DNA of 64,000 nucleotides, from assembly GCF_000758545.1 (NCBI RefSeq), contig NZ_CP009279.1, forward strand, positions 5,208,001 to 5,272,000. The letters are read 5' to 3'. The position numbers were made by a program, and so were the translations under genes. Of this stretch, positions 9,324-17,864 are shown piece after piece (within the stretch, counting starts at the first letter, position 1; every line of letters starts with the position of its first letter). This DNA is from Paenibacillus sp. FSL H7-0737 (GTDB lineage Bacteria > Bacillota > Bacilli > Paenibacillales > Paenibacillaceae). Under the pieces are notes generated by a model, which was not told where the DNA came from, made no database searches, and was given only the letters and a program-made list of their open reading frames with translations.

Positions 9324-9640
9324 GATGGGATGTATTTTTGATTATTCTAGGGGCGGCTTTGGTAACCTTCATTCCAAGGGTGGCTCCATTAATGATTCTA
9401 AGCCGATTCGAATTGCCTGAATGGGGAATGCGCTGGTTAAATTATGTTCCTATCTCTGTTATGGCGGCACTAATAGGTCAGGAGATCCTCTTAAATGATG
9501 GAAAATTCTCACCTATAGCTAATAACGTTGAGCTTTTTGCGGCAATCCCTACTTTTTGGATCGCTATAAAGACCCGGAGTTTGTTAGGAACTGTACTGGT
9601 TGGGATTGTTTCGATTATGATCCTGCGGATGTTTTTTTGA
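9314..9640 (+). CDS. azlD: AzlD family branched-chain amino acid exporter, small subunit
   Basis: A 108-residue protein with about four membrane segments, matching AzlD/YgaH: an early ILGAALVTFIPRVAPLMIL segment and a middle WLNYVPISVMAALIGQEIL. AzlD is required together with AzlC for export. It overlaps the azlC end by 10 bases. No obvious terminator follows; the next 700 bases are repeat-rich non-coding DNA. Confidence 0.9.
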   Translation: MEVRWDVFLIILGAALVTFIPRVAPLMILSRFELPEWGMRWLNYVPISVMAALIGQEILLNDGKFSPIANNVELFAAIPTFWIAIKTRSLLGTVLVGIVSIMILRMFF

Positions 9641-9840
9641 TCATGCAGGGGACCCCAAAAGCAATGAGTTACCGTGGCTGCTGCTCCCCCCCCCGTCTCT
9701 TATCTGACCACTTCTTGGCGCTACTCGTAAGAATTCATTATCAGGAATAGCTGCATTATTTCTACGTAACGATCAGGATTCATCAGGCCAGTTTCGTCCA
9801 TAAAAGAGTTAAAAAGATGACATAGTACAAGTCATTTATA
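9641..9840. other. Intergenic DNA before the tandem array
   Basis: No convincing gene is visible here. A run of nine C at 9686-9694 is the only notable feature. Confidence 0.5.
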
Positions 9841-10248
9841 GTGATTGTAAGCGAGAGCTTCTCTTTCAGGCGCTCCGCACCACCTTCTCAGCGATATCTG
9901 GGGGATTTATACCCCTCTTTCTCACGTTTCACACCTTCCAGACGATATCTGGGGGATTTATACCCCTCTTTCTCACGTTTCACACCTTTCGAGCGATATC
10001 TGGGGGATTTATACCCCTCTTTTTCATCTTTCGCGCCTTTCGGGCGATATCTGGGGGATTTATACCCCTCTTTTTCATCTTTCGCGCCTTTCGGGCGATA
10101 TCTGGGGGATTTATACCCCTCTTTTTCACCTTTCGCGCCTTCCGGGCGATACGGGCGCAGTTTTGGGCTTCTTTACAAAATCACTGCTAATATATGTACC
10201 ACTTTTCCAAGAATATTGTCCCTGGAGTCCGAAAGTATGCTCAAATGA
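9841..10248 (+). other. Doubtful ORF across the tandem repeat
   Basis: A 135-codon open frame starting at GTG and reading through the 51-bp array as a 17-residue repeat. It lacks a Shine-Dalgarno sequence, has no recognisable domain and depends on the repeat length being divisible by three. Probably not a gene; recorded so that it is not mistaken for a repeat protein without evidence. Confidence 0.2.
9892..10150. repeat. 51-bp tandem repeat, five copies plus a truncated sixth
   Basis: The core CGATATCTGGGGGATTTATA recurs at 9892, 9943, 9994, 10045 and 10096, spaced exactly 51 bases, and a truncated copy begins at 10147. Every unit contains GGGG-N8-CCCC and a T-rich tail. Copies 3-5 also share a GCGCCTTTCGGGCG block that differs in the first copies. 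Because 51 is a multiple of three, one frame on the plus strand stays open (a 17-residue repeat containing RYLGDLYPSFS). That frame has only a GTG start at 9841 with no ribosome binding site, so I treat the array as non-coding. Confidence 0.9.
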
Positions 10249-10368
10249 CTAAAAAGTATGCTGGTATCTCCATAGAAAACCGCAAGATTAGGAGAGAGCT
10301 ATACCTCTCCCATGTAGCAGCTATTCCTCTGCTATGCGGTTGCATTTCTCAGCTAACGCCAAACACAC

Positions 10369-10407
10369 AAAGGAGCAATACTCCATTAACGGGAGAATTG
10401 CTCCTTT
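10369..10407 (-). terminator. Strong hairpin after mtaB
   Basis: AAAGGAGCAAT and ATTGCTCCTTT form an 11-bp stem, extended inside by ACTCC/GGGAG. It lies just past the mtaB stop; T-richness on both sides is modest, so termination may be bidirectional. Confidence 0.7.
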
Positions 10408-10433
10408 ACTGTCTTTTAACTAACGTCTATTCC

Positions 10434-11777
10434 TTAACGAACAGCCAGCTTAAGACCGCTCTGACTAACCCCGACCAATTCGCCTCGGCATTCGTTCACA
10501 CCAGCTTCGGTGATCTTCACCTCACAAAGTTCTCCTTGAAGTGAATCCTCTCCATCAAAGAAGACCTGCAAATAGTTGTCGCTGAACCCATGCTGGATAT
10601 TGCGGCCTGGAGACCCTTTAGCGGATCTTTCCGGAATCACACTAAGCGTCTGTCCTACAAACTTACGGGCATATGCTAATTGCATTTCTTCGGATAGATC
10701 AATCAGCTCCTGCACGCGTGCATTTTTGATCTCCTCATCGATCTGATTCTCCATCCGCGCTGCAGGAGTACCTGTCCGCTTGGAATATGGGAATACATGC
10801 ATCTCCGAGTAATTTACAGCCTTCATGAAATCGTATCCGGCACGGAACATCTCATCGGTCTCACCCGGGAATCCAACGATAACGTCAGTGGTAATCCCGA
10901 CATCTGGCATCGCCTGGCGGATCAATTGCATTTTGGCGTAATACTCTTCTGTCGTATATTTACGGCGCATCGCTTTCAGCACATCATTATGACCGGCTTG
11001 TAACGGAATATGCAGATGACGGCACATTTTGGAGGAGCGGTTCAGTACCTCAAGCAGCTTCTCATCAATCTGACTAGCTTCAATAGAACTGATACGCACC
11101 CGTTCCAGACCATCTACCTTATCTAGATCCCACAGTAAATCGGAAAGACGGTAATTATCAAGATCATCACCGTAACCTCCGGTATGAATACCCGTTAGTA
11201 CAAACTCCTTATACCCTGCTTCTACCAATTGATGCGCTTGAGCTACGATGCTTTTTGGATCACGACTGCGAGAAAGTCCACGCGACCATGGAATGATGCA
11301 GAAGGTGCAGAAGTTGTTACAACCATCCTGAATCTTCATAAAAGCACGCGTCCGATCCGCAAAGCCTGGCACATCCATCTCTTCGAACTCACGTGTCTTC
11401 ATAATATTACGCACAGCATTGACCGGCTGACGTGAGGCTTCAATATTCTTCACATGTGTCATGATCTGATCGCGGTCCTGGTTACCGATGACAAGGTCAA
11501 CTCCAGGAATATCTAGAATCTCCCCAGGAGAGGTCTGTGCGTAGCAGCCTGTTACGGCTACGATGGCCTCTGGATTACGGCGCACGGCACGTCGGATCAT
11601 TTGACGGCTTTTTTTGTCACCTGTGTTAGTTACTGTACAAGTATTAATCAGATATACATCGGCGGGACCCTCGAAATCAACCTGCTCGTAACCTTCATTT
11701 TTAAATAGCTGCCAAATGGCTTCGGTATCATAGAAATTCACTTTACAACCTAAAGTATAAAACGCTACGGTTGGCAT
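10434..11777 (-). CDS. mtaB: tRNA t6A37 methylthiotransferase MtaB
   Basis: A radical SAM methylthiotransferase of 447 residues (B. subtilis YqeV is about this size) that adds a methylthio group to t6A37 in tRNAs reading ANN codons. The N-terminal UPF0004 domain shows its three cluster cysteines at C11 (TLGCKVN), C47 (NTCTVTN) and C78 (TGCYAQ). The radical SAM motif is C153-x3-C157-x2-C160 (CNNFCTFC). The C-terminal 70 residues resemble a TRAM RNA-binding domain. It starts 3 bases after rsmE, with GGGAGGAG before its ATG, and is the last gene of the prmA-S2P-rsmE-mtaB run. MtaB is favoured over MiaB by length, by the TLGCKVNFYD sequence and by this conserved location. Confidence 0.95.
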   Translation of the reverse strand: MPTVAFYTLGCKVNFYDTEAIWQLFKNEGYEQVDFEGPADVYLINTCTVTNTGDKKSRQMIRRAVRRNPEAIVAVTGCYAQTSPGEILDIPGVDLVIGNQDRDQIMTHVKNIEASRQPVNAVRNIMKTREFEEMDVPGFADRTRAFMKIQDGCNNFCTFCIIPWSRGLSRSRDPKSIVAQAHQLVEAGYKEFVLTGIHTGGYGDDLDNYRLSDLLWDLDKVDGLERVRISSIEASQIDEKLLEVLNRSSKMCRHLHIPLQAGHNDVLKAMRRKYTTEEYYAKMQLIRQAMPDVGITTDVIVGFPGETDEMFRAGYDFMKAVNYSEMHVFPYSKRTGTPAARMENQIDEEIKNARVQELIDLSEEMQLAYARKFVGQTLSVIPERSAKGSPGRNIQHGFSDNYLQVFFDGEDSLQGELCEVKITEAGVNECRGELVGVSQSGLKLAVR

Positions 11778-11780
11778 CTC

Positions 11781-12545
11781 TTAAGCTCCTCCCATTTCTC
11801 CAGATTCATATAATATACAAGCAGCGGCAACCATGCCCGCTGTCTCACAGCGCAGAATTCGCCGTCCTAGTCCTACGGATACTGCCCCGGCTTCTTCTGC
11901 CTTGAGGCATTCCTCCGGAGTAAAACCTCCTTCAGGACCTACCACAACCATAACTTTCCCGCCAGACTGCGGCGAAAGCGATGCTAACCATGGAGCGACG
12001 CTGCTTCGAAGCTGTAAGCCTTCCTCTTTTTCATAACAGAAATAAACAGCATCATATTCACTAAAAGTCTGCAAAAGCTGTTTCCAGGACAACGGTGACC
12101 CTACAGACGGAACGATGTTCCGATGAGCCTGTTCGGCAGCTTCCTTACAAATTTTACGCCAGCGATCCAGTCGTTTGCTTTCTTTACGCTCGTCGTATTG
12201 CACTATTGTGCGTTCTGACAGAAAAGGAACAAAGCCTACAGCACCAATCTCTGTACACTTCTGAATGACAGTTTCCATCTTATCGGCTTTAGGCAAGCTC
12301 TGAGCGACTGTAATTTTAATTCGAGGTTCATGCGTCATCTCCAGGGACTCCAAAATGTTCACAGTGACTTCCCCAATTTCAATCTGCGCAATCTCTACTA
12401 ATGCCTCACGGGAAACACCATCGCTAACAATAAGCTTGTCCCCTGCCTTACCACGCATCACTTTAGCGATATGACGGGCGTCTTCCCCATCAATTCTCAC
12501 GGTATCCGCACCAAACTGCTCCGGTGTAACGAAATATCGCTGCAT
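11781..12545 (-). CDS. rsmE: 16S rRNA (uracil-1498-N3)-methyltransferase RsmE
   Basis: A SPOUT-fold methyltransferase of 254 residues that methylates U1498 in the decoding region of 16S rRNA. The N-terminal PUA-like part starts MQRYFV and has DARHIAKVMRGKAGD. The C-terminal knot motifs are VVVGPEGGFTPEE and VGLGRRILRCETA, both diagnostic. In B. subtilis (yqeU) it also lies between prmA and mtaB. Confidence 0.96.
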   Translation of the reverse strand: MQRYFVTPEQFGADTVRIDGEDARHIAKVMRGKAGDKLIVSDGVSREALVEIAQIEIGEVTVNILESLEMTHEPRIKITVAQSLPKADKMETVIQKCTEIGAVGFVPFLSERTIVQYDERKESKRLDRWRKICKEAAEQAHRNIVPSVGSPLSWKQLLQTFSEYDAVYFCYEKEEGLQLRSSVAPWLASLSPQSGGKVMVVVGPEGGFTPEECLKAEEAGAVSVGLGRRILRCETAGMVAAACILYESGEMGGA

Positions 12546-12576
12546 CTCATCATCATCCTGTTCATAAATTCAGTAA

Positions 12577-12733
12577 CAAATATAAACGCCTTCGGCGTCC
12601 TTATAAGGACGGTAAGCGTTTAATCGAAAAATATAAGTTATAAAGTATAAAGTGATACTTATACTTTCATATATTTGAAGAAACGGCTTAGTCGCCCTTA
12701 TAAGAACGTCACCCGTTTCTTCAAGAAATATAA
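12577..12733. repeat. Family A palindromic intergenic repeat, copy 1 (both halves)
   Basis: The first half has AAACGC (12584) and GCGTTT (12616) flanking the perfect palindrome GTCCTTATAAGGAC (12597-12610). An AT-rich linker contains AAGTATAA/TTATACTT. The second half is TTGAAGAAACGG (12675-12686) pairing with CCGTTTCTTCAA (12713-12724) around CCTTATAAG. Related copies lie at 32437, 49916 and 63551. It fills most of the 278-base gap between rsmE and the site-2 protease gene. Confidence 0.85.
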
Positions 12734-12823
12734 GGTTTGGTCAGACGAAAATTAACGATCAAATTTTGATCAAATTACATAATACAATGTTTGACAAAGG
12801 TTGAACAGACTTCATCTCTTGCC

Positions 12824-13507
12824 TTAGCTGCCAAAAATTCTTAGAGACAGCTGTACAAATGTTCTCGACATTTCACTAGCCCAGCCTGCGAGCGGATCAA
12901 TCGTATACGTCCGTAGCCCAGGAATAAACAGAATCAATAAAAACAGAAATACAGCCCATTGTTCAAATTGCTGTAATTTGCCGCGGATCGAACGTGGGGC
13001 GATATCTTCCACAATCCGATAGCCATCCAGTGGCGGCAGCGGAATAAGATTGAACAGAAACAGAAAGAAGTTCCATTGAATGAAGGTGCCAAAGAATAAG
13101 TATACAGCCTCGAGCATGCGATCATTCGAGATATTATCTAGAACTCCAGTTGCCGCAAGTGCACCGTATATTATAGCACCAATAATTCCTAAGAGCAGGT
13201 TACTGATTGGTCCCGCAGCCGACACGATGACTCCCATGAGACGAGGACGACTAAAGTTATCGCGGTTTACCGGAACCGGACGTGCCCAACCGAAGCCAGC
13301 AACTAGCAGCAGCAAAATACCAAAGAAATCGAAATGAACAGCAGGATTAAGCGTCATGCGGCCAAGTAATCTTGCTGTTGGGTCACCGAACTTATTCGCG
13401 AAATATGCATGACTGAATTCATGTACTGTAAAAGCAATTAAAATTGTAATGAGCAGGAAAGGAAGCTGATCTAAATCTACTCGAATTATATTTTGTAATA
13501 TATCCAT
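12824..13507 (-). CDS. Site-2 protease family (M50) membrane metalloprotease
   Basis: A 227-residue intramembrane zinc protease of the small M50 (rhomboid-like size, YwhC-type) group. The zinc motif HEFSH is at residues 29-33 in the second hydrophobic segment. The second conserved motif, NLIPLPPLDGYR, with the third zinc-ligand Asp, sits near residue 150. About five or six hydrophobic segments are seen. The ATG at 13507 has GAGG closely upstream; the ATG-like start at 13540 would run into prmA. The stop of prmA is only 2 bases away, so the two are co-transcribed. B. subtilis does not have this gene between prmA and rsmE. Substrate unknown. Confidence 0.88.
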   Translation of the reverse strand: MDILQNIIRVDLDQLPFLLITILIAFTVHEFSHAYFANKFGDPTARLLGRMTLNPAVHFDFFGILLLLVAGFGWARPVPVNRDNFSRPRLMGVIVSAAGPISNLLLGIIGAIIYGALAATGVLDNISNDRMLEAVYLFFGTFIQWNFFLFLFNLIPLPPLDGYRIVEDIAPRSIRGKLQQFEQWAVFLFLLILFIPGLRTYTIDPLAGWASEMSRTFVQLSLRIFGS

Positions 13508-13509
13508 CT

Positions 13510-14565
13510 TTACCTCTTTCCGGCTGTAAACGCCACCCAATCTTCCTCACGGGATATTTCAATAATCTCAAAACCAGACGCTTTTAGCGCGTTCGCTACA
13601 AGTCCTTCTTTATCTTTATATATACCTGAGGTAATGTAGAGGCCTCCAGGCTGAAGCGCGCGGTACACATCATCCGTAAACAATACGATGATTTCCGCCA
13701 AAATATTCGCAACTACAATTTGTACAGGCAATGTCAAGCCAAGGTTGCCTTCTTGCTCTTGCTTAGCAGGAACGGCTCCTTCTAGTGAGTGACCAGGTCT
13801 AGCGGATGGCCACATCTCTCCAGCCGCTGTATCCGCTACGCCTTCCCCGCCCAGCAGCGATAGAAGATCGCTCTCTTTTACCGTTATGGATGATTCAAGC
13901 TTGTTAAGGGCTACATTCTCCCGTGCACTTTCCACAGCCACCGGATCTAAATCTAAGGCCAACACGGATTTTGCACCTAGCAGCATCGCACCTACAGCCA
14001 GAATTCCTGAACCGGTGCCGACATCGATAACTTCTTCACCGCCGCTAATATTCTTTTCAAGTGCACGGAGGCACAAAGCTGTTGTAGGGTGAGTCCCAGT
14101 ACCAAATGCCATGCCAGGGTCGATCTCAATGATGGCTTCATCTGGACTCTCAGGCGTATATTCCTCCCAGGTTGGTTTAATGGTAAGACGTTTGGATACG
14201 CGTAGCGGTTTGAAATATTGCTTCCAAGCATGCGCCCATTCGTCTTCATCCACAGTCTTCCAAGAAATCAACGCTTTGCCTGGATCAATCCCGTACTCAT
14301 GCAATTCGGCTACCCGTGGAGTCAATTCTTCTATAACAGCATCCATATCTGTGGAATCGGCATAATACCCTTTTATGACCGCTTCCCCTTCAGGAATATC
14401 ATTCAAAGGTTGGTCGTACAATTCACCGTAACGTGTATCCCGTTCTTTATTCAGTGTGCCGGATTCCTCGATAGAAACCCCACCCGCACCAGCTTCATAT
14501 AAAAAATTCGAAATCATTTCCTGTGCTTCTTCTGTTGTATGTATCGTCACTTCATGCCATAACAT
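13510..14565 (-). CDS. prmA: Ribosomal protein L11 methyltransferase PrmA
   Basis: A 351-residue SAM-dependent methyltransferase that trimethylates ribosomal protein L11. The N-terminal domain starts MLWHEVTIHTTEEA. The SAM motif is VIDVGTGSGILAVGA (about 179-193) and the catalytic region has VVANILAEII. It is about 40 residues longer than B. subtilis PrmA because of a low-complexity insertion after motif III (about residues 235-270, containing PSARPGHSLEGAVPAKQEQE). A clear AGGAGG precedes the ATG. A doubled repeat (family B) lies directly upstream, separating it from tag. Confidence 0.95.
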   Translation of the reverse strand: MLWHEVTIHTTEEAQEMISNFLYEAGAGGVSIEESGTLNKERDTRYGELYDQPLNDIPEGEAVIKGYYADSTDMDAVIEELTPRVAELHEYGIDPGKALISWKTVDEDEWAHAWKQYFKPLRVSKRLTIKPTWEEYTPESPDEAIIEIDPGMAFGTGTHPTTALCLRALEKNISGGEEVIDVGTGSGILAVGAMLLGAKSVLALDLDPVAVESARENVALNKLESSITVKESDLLSLLGGEGVADTAAGEMWPSARPGHSLEGAVPAKQEQEGNLGLTLPVQIVVANILAEIIVLFTDDVYRALQPGGLYITSGIYKDKEGLVANALKASGFEIIEISREEDWVAFTAGKR

Positions 14566-14585
14566 CTTTATGTAATCCTCCTAAA

Positions 14586-14707
14586 AGTTTTGTGAGCATT
14601 TGCTTCATTGGTTTACTTCGTGCAAAACTCGCTTCGAAAGCATAGGCTTAGTTTTGTGAGCATTTGCTTCATTGGTTTACTTCGTGCAAAACTCGCTTCG
14701 AAAGCAT
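14586..14707. repeat. Family B direct repeat, two identical units before prmA
   Basis: Two copies of a 58-base unit (14586-14643 and 14650-14707, period 64) are identical. Each begins AGTTTTGTGAGCATTTGCTT and contains the inverted CAAAACT, so each unit can fold as AGTTTTG...CAAAACT. A degenerate pair of the same family sits before gpr at 45771. Both pairs begin within 10 bases of the gene's ribosome binding site. Confidence 0.88.
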
Positions 14708-14755
14708 TCGCTTCATAGTATAACATTTCTTATTGGTGTAACGCCAAACTACAGC

Positions 14756-15337
14756 TCAACGACCTGCGACGTCCTCTTTACGCCTACAAAAGCAGTTGAG
14801 CGAATGATCATCCACCATCCCCGATGCCTGCATAAAAGCATAGCATATTGTAGTACCCACAAACTTCATGCCTTTCTTCTTTAATGCCTTACTCATCTCA
14901 TCAGACTGAGCCGTCGAAGCAGGTACATCTGCACGAGTCTTCCAATGATTAATAGTTGGCACACCTCCGACAAAGCTCCAGAGATACTCTGCAAAGCTGC
15001 CATATTCCTCGCAAATTTGCAAATACACACCCGCATTACGAATGATAGCATCAATTTTCAATCGATTTCTAATAATCCCTGGATCACTCATTAGCTCTGC
15101 CATTTTGGCTTCATCATAATGGACAATCTTATTCGGATCAAATCCGTCAAATACCTCTCTGAAACGCGCCCGTTTTTTTAGTACCGTGTACCAGCTCAGC
15201 CCTGCCTGCATCCCTTCCAGCATAAGCAATTCAAACAGCTTTTGGTCACCATACAGAGGCTTTCCCCACTCTTCATCATGATAGGCAATATATAGAGGAT
15301 CATCATTGACCCAAGCACAGCGAGTGACTTCCATCAT
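14756..15337 (-). CDS. tag: DNA-3-methyladenine glycosylase I
   Basis: A 193-residue base-excision repair enzyme of the Tag family that removes 3-methyladenine. Family markers are RCAWVNDDPLYIAYHDEEWG at the N-terminus, MQAGLSWYTVLKKR in the base pocket, and the C-terminal HSLNCFC, which with the N-terminal Cys and His forms the zinc site. GGGGGAGG lies just before two adjacent ATGs. It stands alone on the minus strand between prmA and the sigma/anti-sigma pair. Confidence 0.95.
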   Translation of the reverse strand: MMEVTRCAWVNDDPLYIAYHDEEWGKPLYGDQKLFELLMLEGMQAGLSWYTVLKKRARFREVFDGFDPNKIVHYDEAKMAELMSDPGIIRNRLKIDAIIRNAGVYLQICEEYGSFAEYLWSFVGGVPTINHWKTRADVPASTAQSDEMSKALKKKGMKFVGTTICYAFMQASGMVDDHSLNCFCRRKEDVAGR

Positions 15338-15394
15338 TTCCTCCCCCTTTAATTATTCATAGCTAAACCTTTACAACGTCTACTCACTGTAAAC

Positions 15395-15427
15395 GAAAAA
15401 AAGGGAAGAACACAAGGTTCATCCCCT
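15395..15427 (-). terminator. Terminator of the sigma/anti-sigma operon
   Basis: AGGGGATGAAC and GTTCTTCCCT form an imperfect stem with a five-base loop, followed by seven T on the minus strand, 45 bases past the DUF4179-type gene. Confidence 0.7.
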
Positions 15428-15470
15428 AAAAAAGTTATTCTATTTCCTTTAATTATGCTTCTTCTAACTC

Positions 15471-17147
15471 TTATAACCGGATCTGCACTCTCGTTTCTTT
15501 ATCCGGATCATCAGTTGTATAGTAGAACATATAGATAGTAGCTTCTGTACCTTTAAAATCCTTATACACATCAATGGCCTTGTTGTTTCCATCCCCCGCG
15601 AAATTGACGGTTAGCGGTTTACCTAGGATGCGCTCCTTACCCAACCCAATATGTGTCTGGTTAATTCCACCGAAGCGAGCATCTTCACTTCCAGTTTCTA
15701 CATAAAGATCGGATCCTTGCATATAGTATGTCCACTTCACCGGATACCCGTTGAGTTGCTGGATAATCGTCTGTTTCTTTTGAGAAATGTTCGTTAAAAG
15801 AAGCGGTATTTTGTCATCATTATTTTTGGTAATTTTATAGCTGCCATGCTGAGTCACCTTATATTTAGCTACAAAGGTAATCGGAGTCTCTTTCGTAATT
15901 TCAAGATCGACTGGCCGTTCGAAACGAAGCACTGTCAGCTCCGGCTCACCCTCTGGAGATCTCCATAAATTCCCCTCAAGCGTCTTGCCTGCTACTTCAA
16001 GAGCATACTTTTTATAAGGGAAGCCATTGTCTATATCCTTACTTCTAACTGTGACTCGAATTTGAGTAGGCGACACAACCATATTCTCCAGCGTGTAATC
16101 AGTCTCACCTGCCTCGAGCGGCAGATTTAGACTGGTTTTTATCGTCCCGCTCTCCATCTGCTTTTTACTTAATTGAAGATCGAATGAAAGTGGTCCATTA
16201 ACATCTTTTTCTTTCTTCATATATTGCAGCTTATAAGTCGTTTGACCACCGGAAACATCCTCCGCCTTAAAGTATTGCTGCGCTGTATACTCCCCTTTTT
16301 CTCCTGGTGTACCGAAAGTACCTCCAGGCAGCGAATTTATGAGCGTTCCATTTTTGTAACCGACAATATTTGGATAGGCCCATTCTTTTGCTTCTGGCTG
16401 ATCAAAAATGATCGCTGAAGAGAATAACATTTTCTCTTGACCTTGGGTAAACGGCTTCACCTCTATGCTGCGCATCCCCTCCTGTCCAATAGGGAAGCTC
16501 TGTGTCTCCGTCGAGTGAATATCCAGCGGCAAATCTAACGATTGTTCACTAAAAGCCTGAATTTCATTTGTAACTAGCTGAACATTCACGGTGTCCTTCT
16601 CTGGTGTCCATTCACTTTCGAAATAACCGTTATAAATTTGGTTCTTTTCGTCCCAGTTCAGATAATTGTACTCTCCAGAACTATTTCCCCCCTCAGTACC
16701 TTTCAGGGTCATCTCAGTCACACGCCAAGTTTCACTGTCCTGTCGTTGTCCAACATCCAATGTGAATAAGATGACCGTTCGATTCTCATCCACAATGGCG
16801 GTATGTAGCTTTAGCGTCACTCCGTCCTTTGTCACCGATTGATCCAGCTTTTGACCGAGGTTTTGTGCCAGTGCCGCCTGAATACCACCTTTTTCACGGA
16901 GCATTGTATCCCAATTATAATGAACTGCCGCATATACTGGCGCCGCCGCTAGAAGTAATGAAAACGATGAAACAAGTGCTATTTTGCTCCAGTTTCTCCC
17001 CTGTTTCTGGCTACCACTGCTCATCCGAGCGTGAAAAGATGTTGTATTTTTATGTTCAATTCTCTCCCACATGCTTTCAAAATCAGGATATGTTACACTT
17101 TGACCCTCATTTAACTGATGCTCCAGCATATTCTCCAACTTTTTCAT
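15471..17147 (-). CDS. DUF4179-type membrane protein, probable anti-sigma factor
   Basis: A 558-residue protein with a cytoplasmic N-terminus of about 55 residues, one membrane segment (SKIALVSSFSLLLAAAPVYA) and a long extracytoplasmic region rich in beta structure. This matches the DUF4179/DUF5643 proteins that accompany ECF sigma factors in Bacilli. The N-terminal part (MKKLENMLEHQLNEGQSV) is the presumed sigma-binding part. I take the ATG at 17147, with GAGGG 10 bases upstream, instead of the TTG at 17171. It overlaps the sigma gene by about 40 bases. Function as an anti-sigma is inferred from the pairing and topology; the signal sensed is unknown. Confidence 0.75.
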   Translation of the reverse strand: MKKLENMLEHQLNEGQSVTYPDFESMWERIEHKNTTSFHARMSSGSQKQGRNWSKIALVSSFSLLLAAAPVYAAVHYNWDTMLREKGGIQAALAQNLGQKLDQSVTKDGVTLKLHTAIVDENRTVILFTLDVGQRQDSETWRVTEMTLKGTEGGNSSGEYNYLNWDEKNQIYNGYFESEWTPEKDTVNVQLVTNEIQAFSEQSLDLPLDIHSTETQSFPIGQEGMRSIEVKPFTQGQEKMLFSSAIIFDQPEAKEWAYPNIVGYKNGTLINSLPGGTFGTPGEKGEYTAQQYFKAEDVSGGQTTYKLQYMKKEKDVNGPLSFDLQLSKKQMESGTIKTSLNLPLEAGETDYTLENMVVSPTQIRVTVRSKDIDNGFPYKKYALEVAGKTLEGNLWRSPEGEPELTVLRFERPVDLEITKETPITFVAKYKVTQHGSYKITKNNDDKIPLLLTNISQKKQTIIQQLNGYPVKWTYYMQGSDLYVETGSEDARFGGINQTHIGLGKERILGKPLTVNFAGDGNNKAIDVYKDFKGTEATIYMFYYTTDDPDKETRVQIRL

Positions 17148-17667
17148 AAGATTCGCCCTCTTTCCGTTCAATTTGAACCCCAGCCTCCAGCAAAATTCTC
17201 CGCAATACCTTTAGCCCTTTATGCAGCCTTGATTTGGTCGTCCCGAGCGGGATGGATAGCAGGTCTGATACTTCAGCCAAGCTGAAATCATGCATGTACC
17301 TAAGCGTAATCACCATCCGAAGTTTGACTGGCAACTGGCTCAAATATTTCGCCCATTCCATTGATGTCTCCCTCTGTTCAATCAATCGCTCTACAGGGGT
17401 TTCAGGAGATTTCTTAAATAAATAAAGATTGTCTGAGATTTTTTGCTGTAAGGTACGCTTCCGTTTCAAATGATTCAGGCAATGGTTGACCGTTATTTTC
17501 ATAATCCAAGCCTTCAAATGCTCTACGTTCTCACGATTCGTGTGAAATACGGTAATGAACACATCCTGCGTCAAGTCCTCCGCATCCGCCGCGTCATGCA
17601 CCATATAGTAGCAGGTCCGATATACATCCTTGTTGTAGGCTTCGAATAATTCCCGATTAGTCTGCAA
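17107..17667 (-). CDS. ECF RNA polymerase sigma factor
   Basis: A 186-residue extracytoplasmic-function sigma factor. Region 2 contains DAEDLTQDVFITVFHTNRENVEHLKAWIMKITVNHCLN, split as the usual -10 binding helices. Region 4 carries the helix-turn-helix SLAEVSDLLSIPLGTTKSRLHKGLKVLR. It starts at TTG with GGAGGG 7 bases upstream. It overlaps and probably controls, and is controlled by, the DUF4179-type protein downstream. A weak ECF-like promoter (AACC, 17-base spacer, GTC) may lie around 17703-17730. SigV/SigM-like subgroup assignment is not possible by eye. Confidence 0.92.
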   Translation of the reverse strand: MQTNRELFEAYNKDVYRTCYYMVHDAADAEDLTQDVFITVFHTNRENVEHLKAWIMKITVNHCLNHLKRKRTLQQKISDNLYLFKKSPETPVERLIEQRETSMEWAKYLSQLPVKLRMVITLRYMHDFSLAEVSDLLSIPLGTTKSRLHKGLKVLRRILLEAGVQIERKEGESYEKVGEYAGASVK

Positions 17668-17797
17668 ATCTTTCTCCCTCCTTTCTTATCCGTGATATCT
17701 ATATGACAACCAATCTCTGGAAAAGGTTCGTTTTTCTGAGCATAAACTATAGATGCTAGTAATAACAGATGAAAGATAACAATTAAACTCGCAACAC

Positions 17798-17833
17798 AAA
17801 AAGCCACTCCCCATAAATCTGAGAACTGGCTTT
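17798..17833 (-). terminator. Terminator of the PAS/MCP-like gene
   Basis: AAAGCCA and TGGCTTT with a partly paired interior, followed by TTTTTG on the minus strand, about 30 bases past the chemoreceptor-like gene. The short ORF that reads across it is therefore unlikely to be real. Confidence 0.65.
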
Positions 17834-17864
17834 CCTTTATATTCACGCTAACAGCATACAGAAA

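Noticed and set aside
9841..10248. A 135-codon ORF coding a 17-residue repeat
   Set aside because: It has no ribosome binding site, starts at GTG and owes its openness to the 51-bp period.
17571..17846. A 91-codon ORF with a signal-peptide-like start
   Set aside because: It overlaps the start of the ECF sigma gene, covers the terminator of the chemoreceptor-like gene and has no ribosome binding site.
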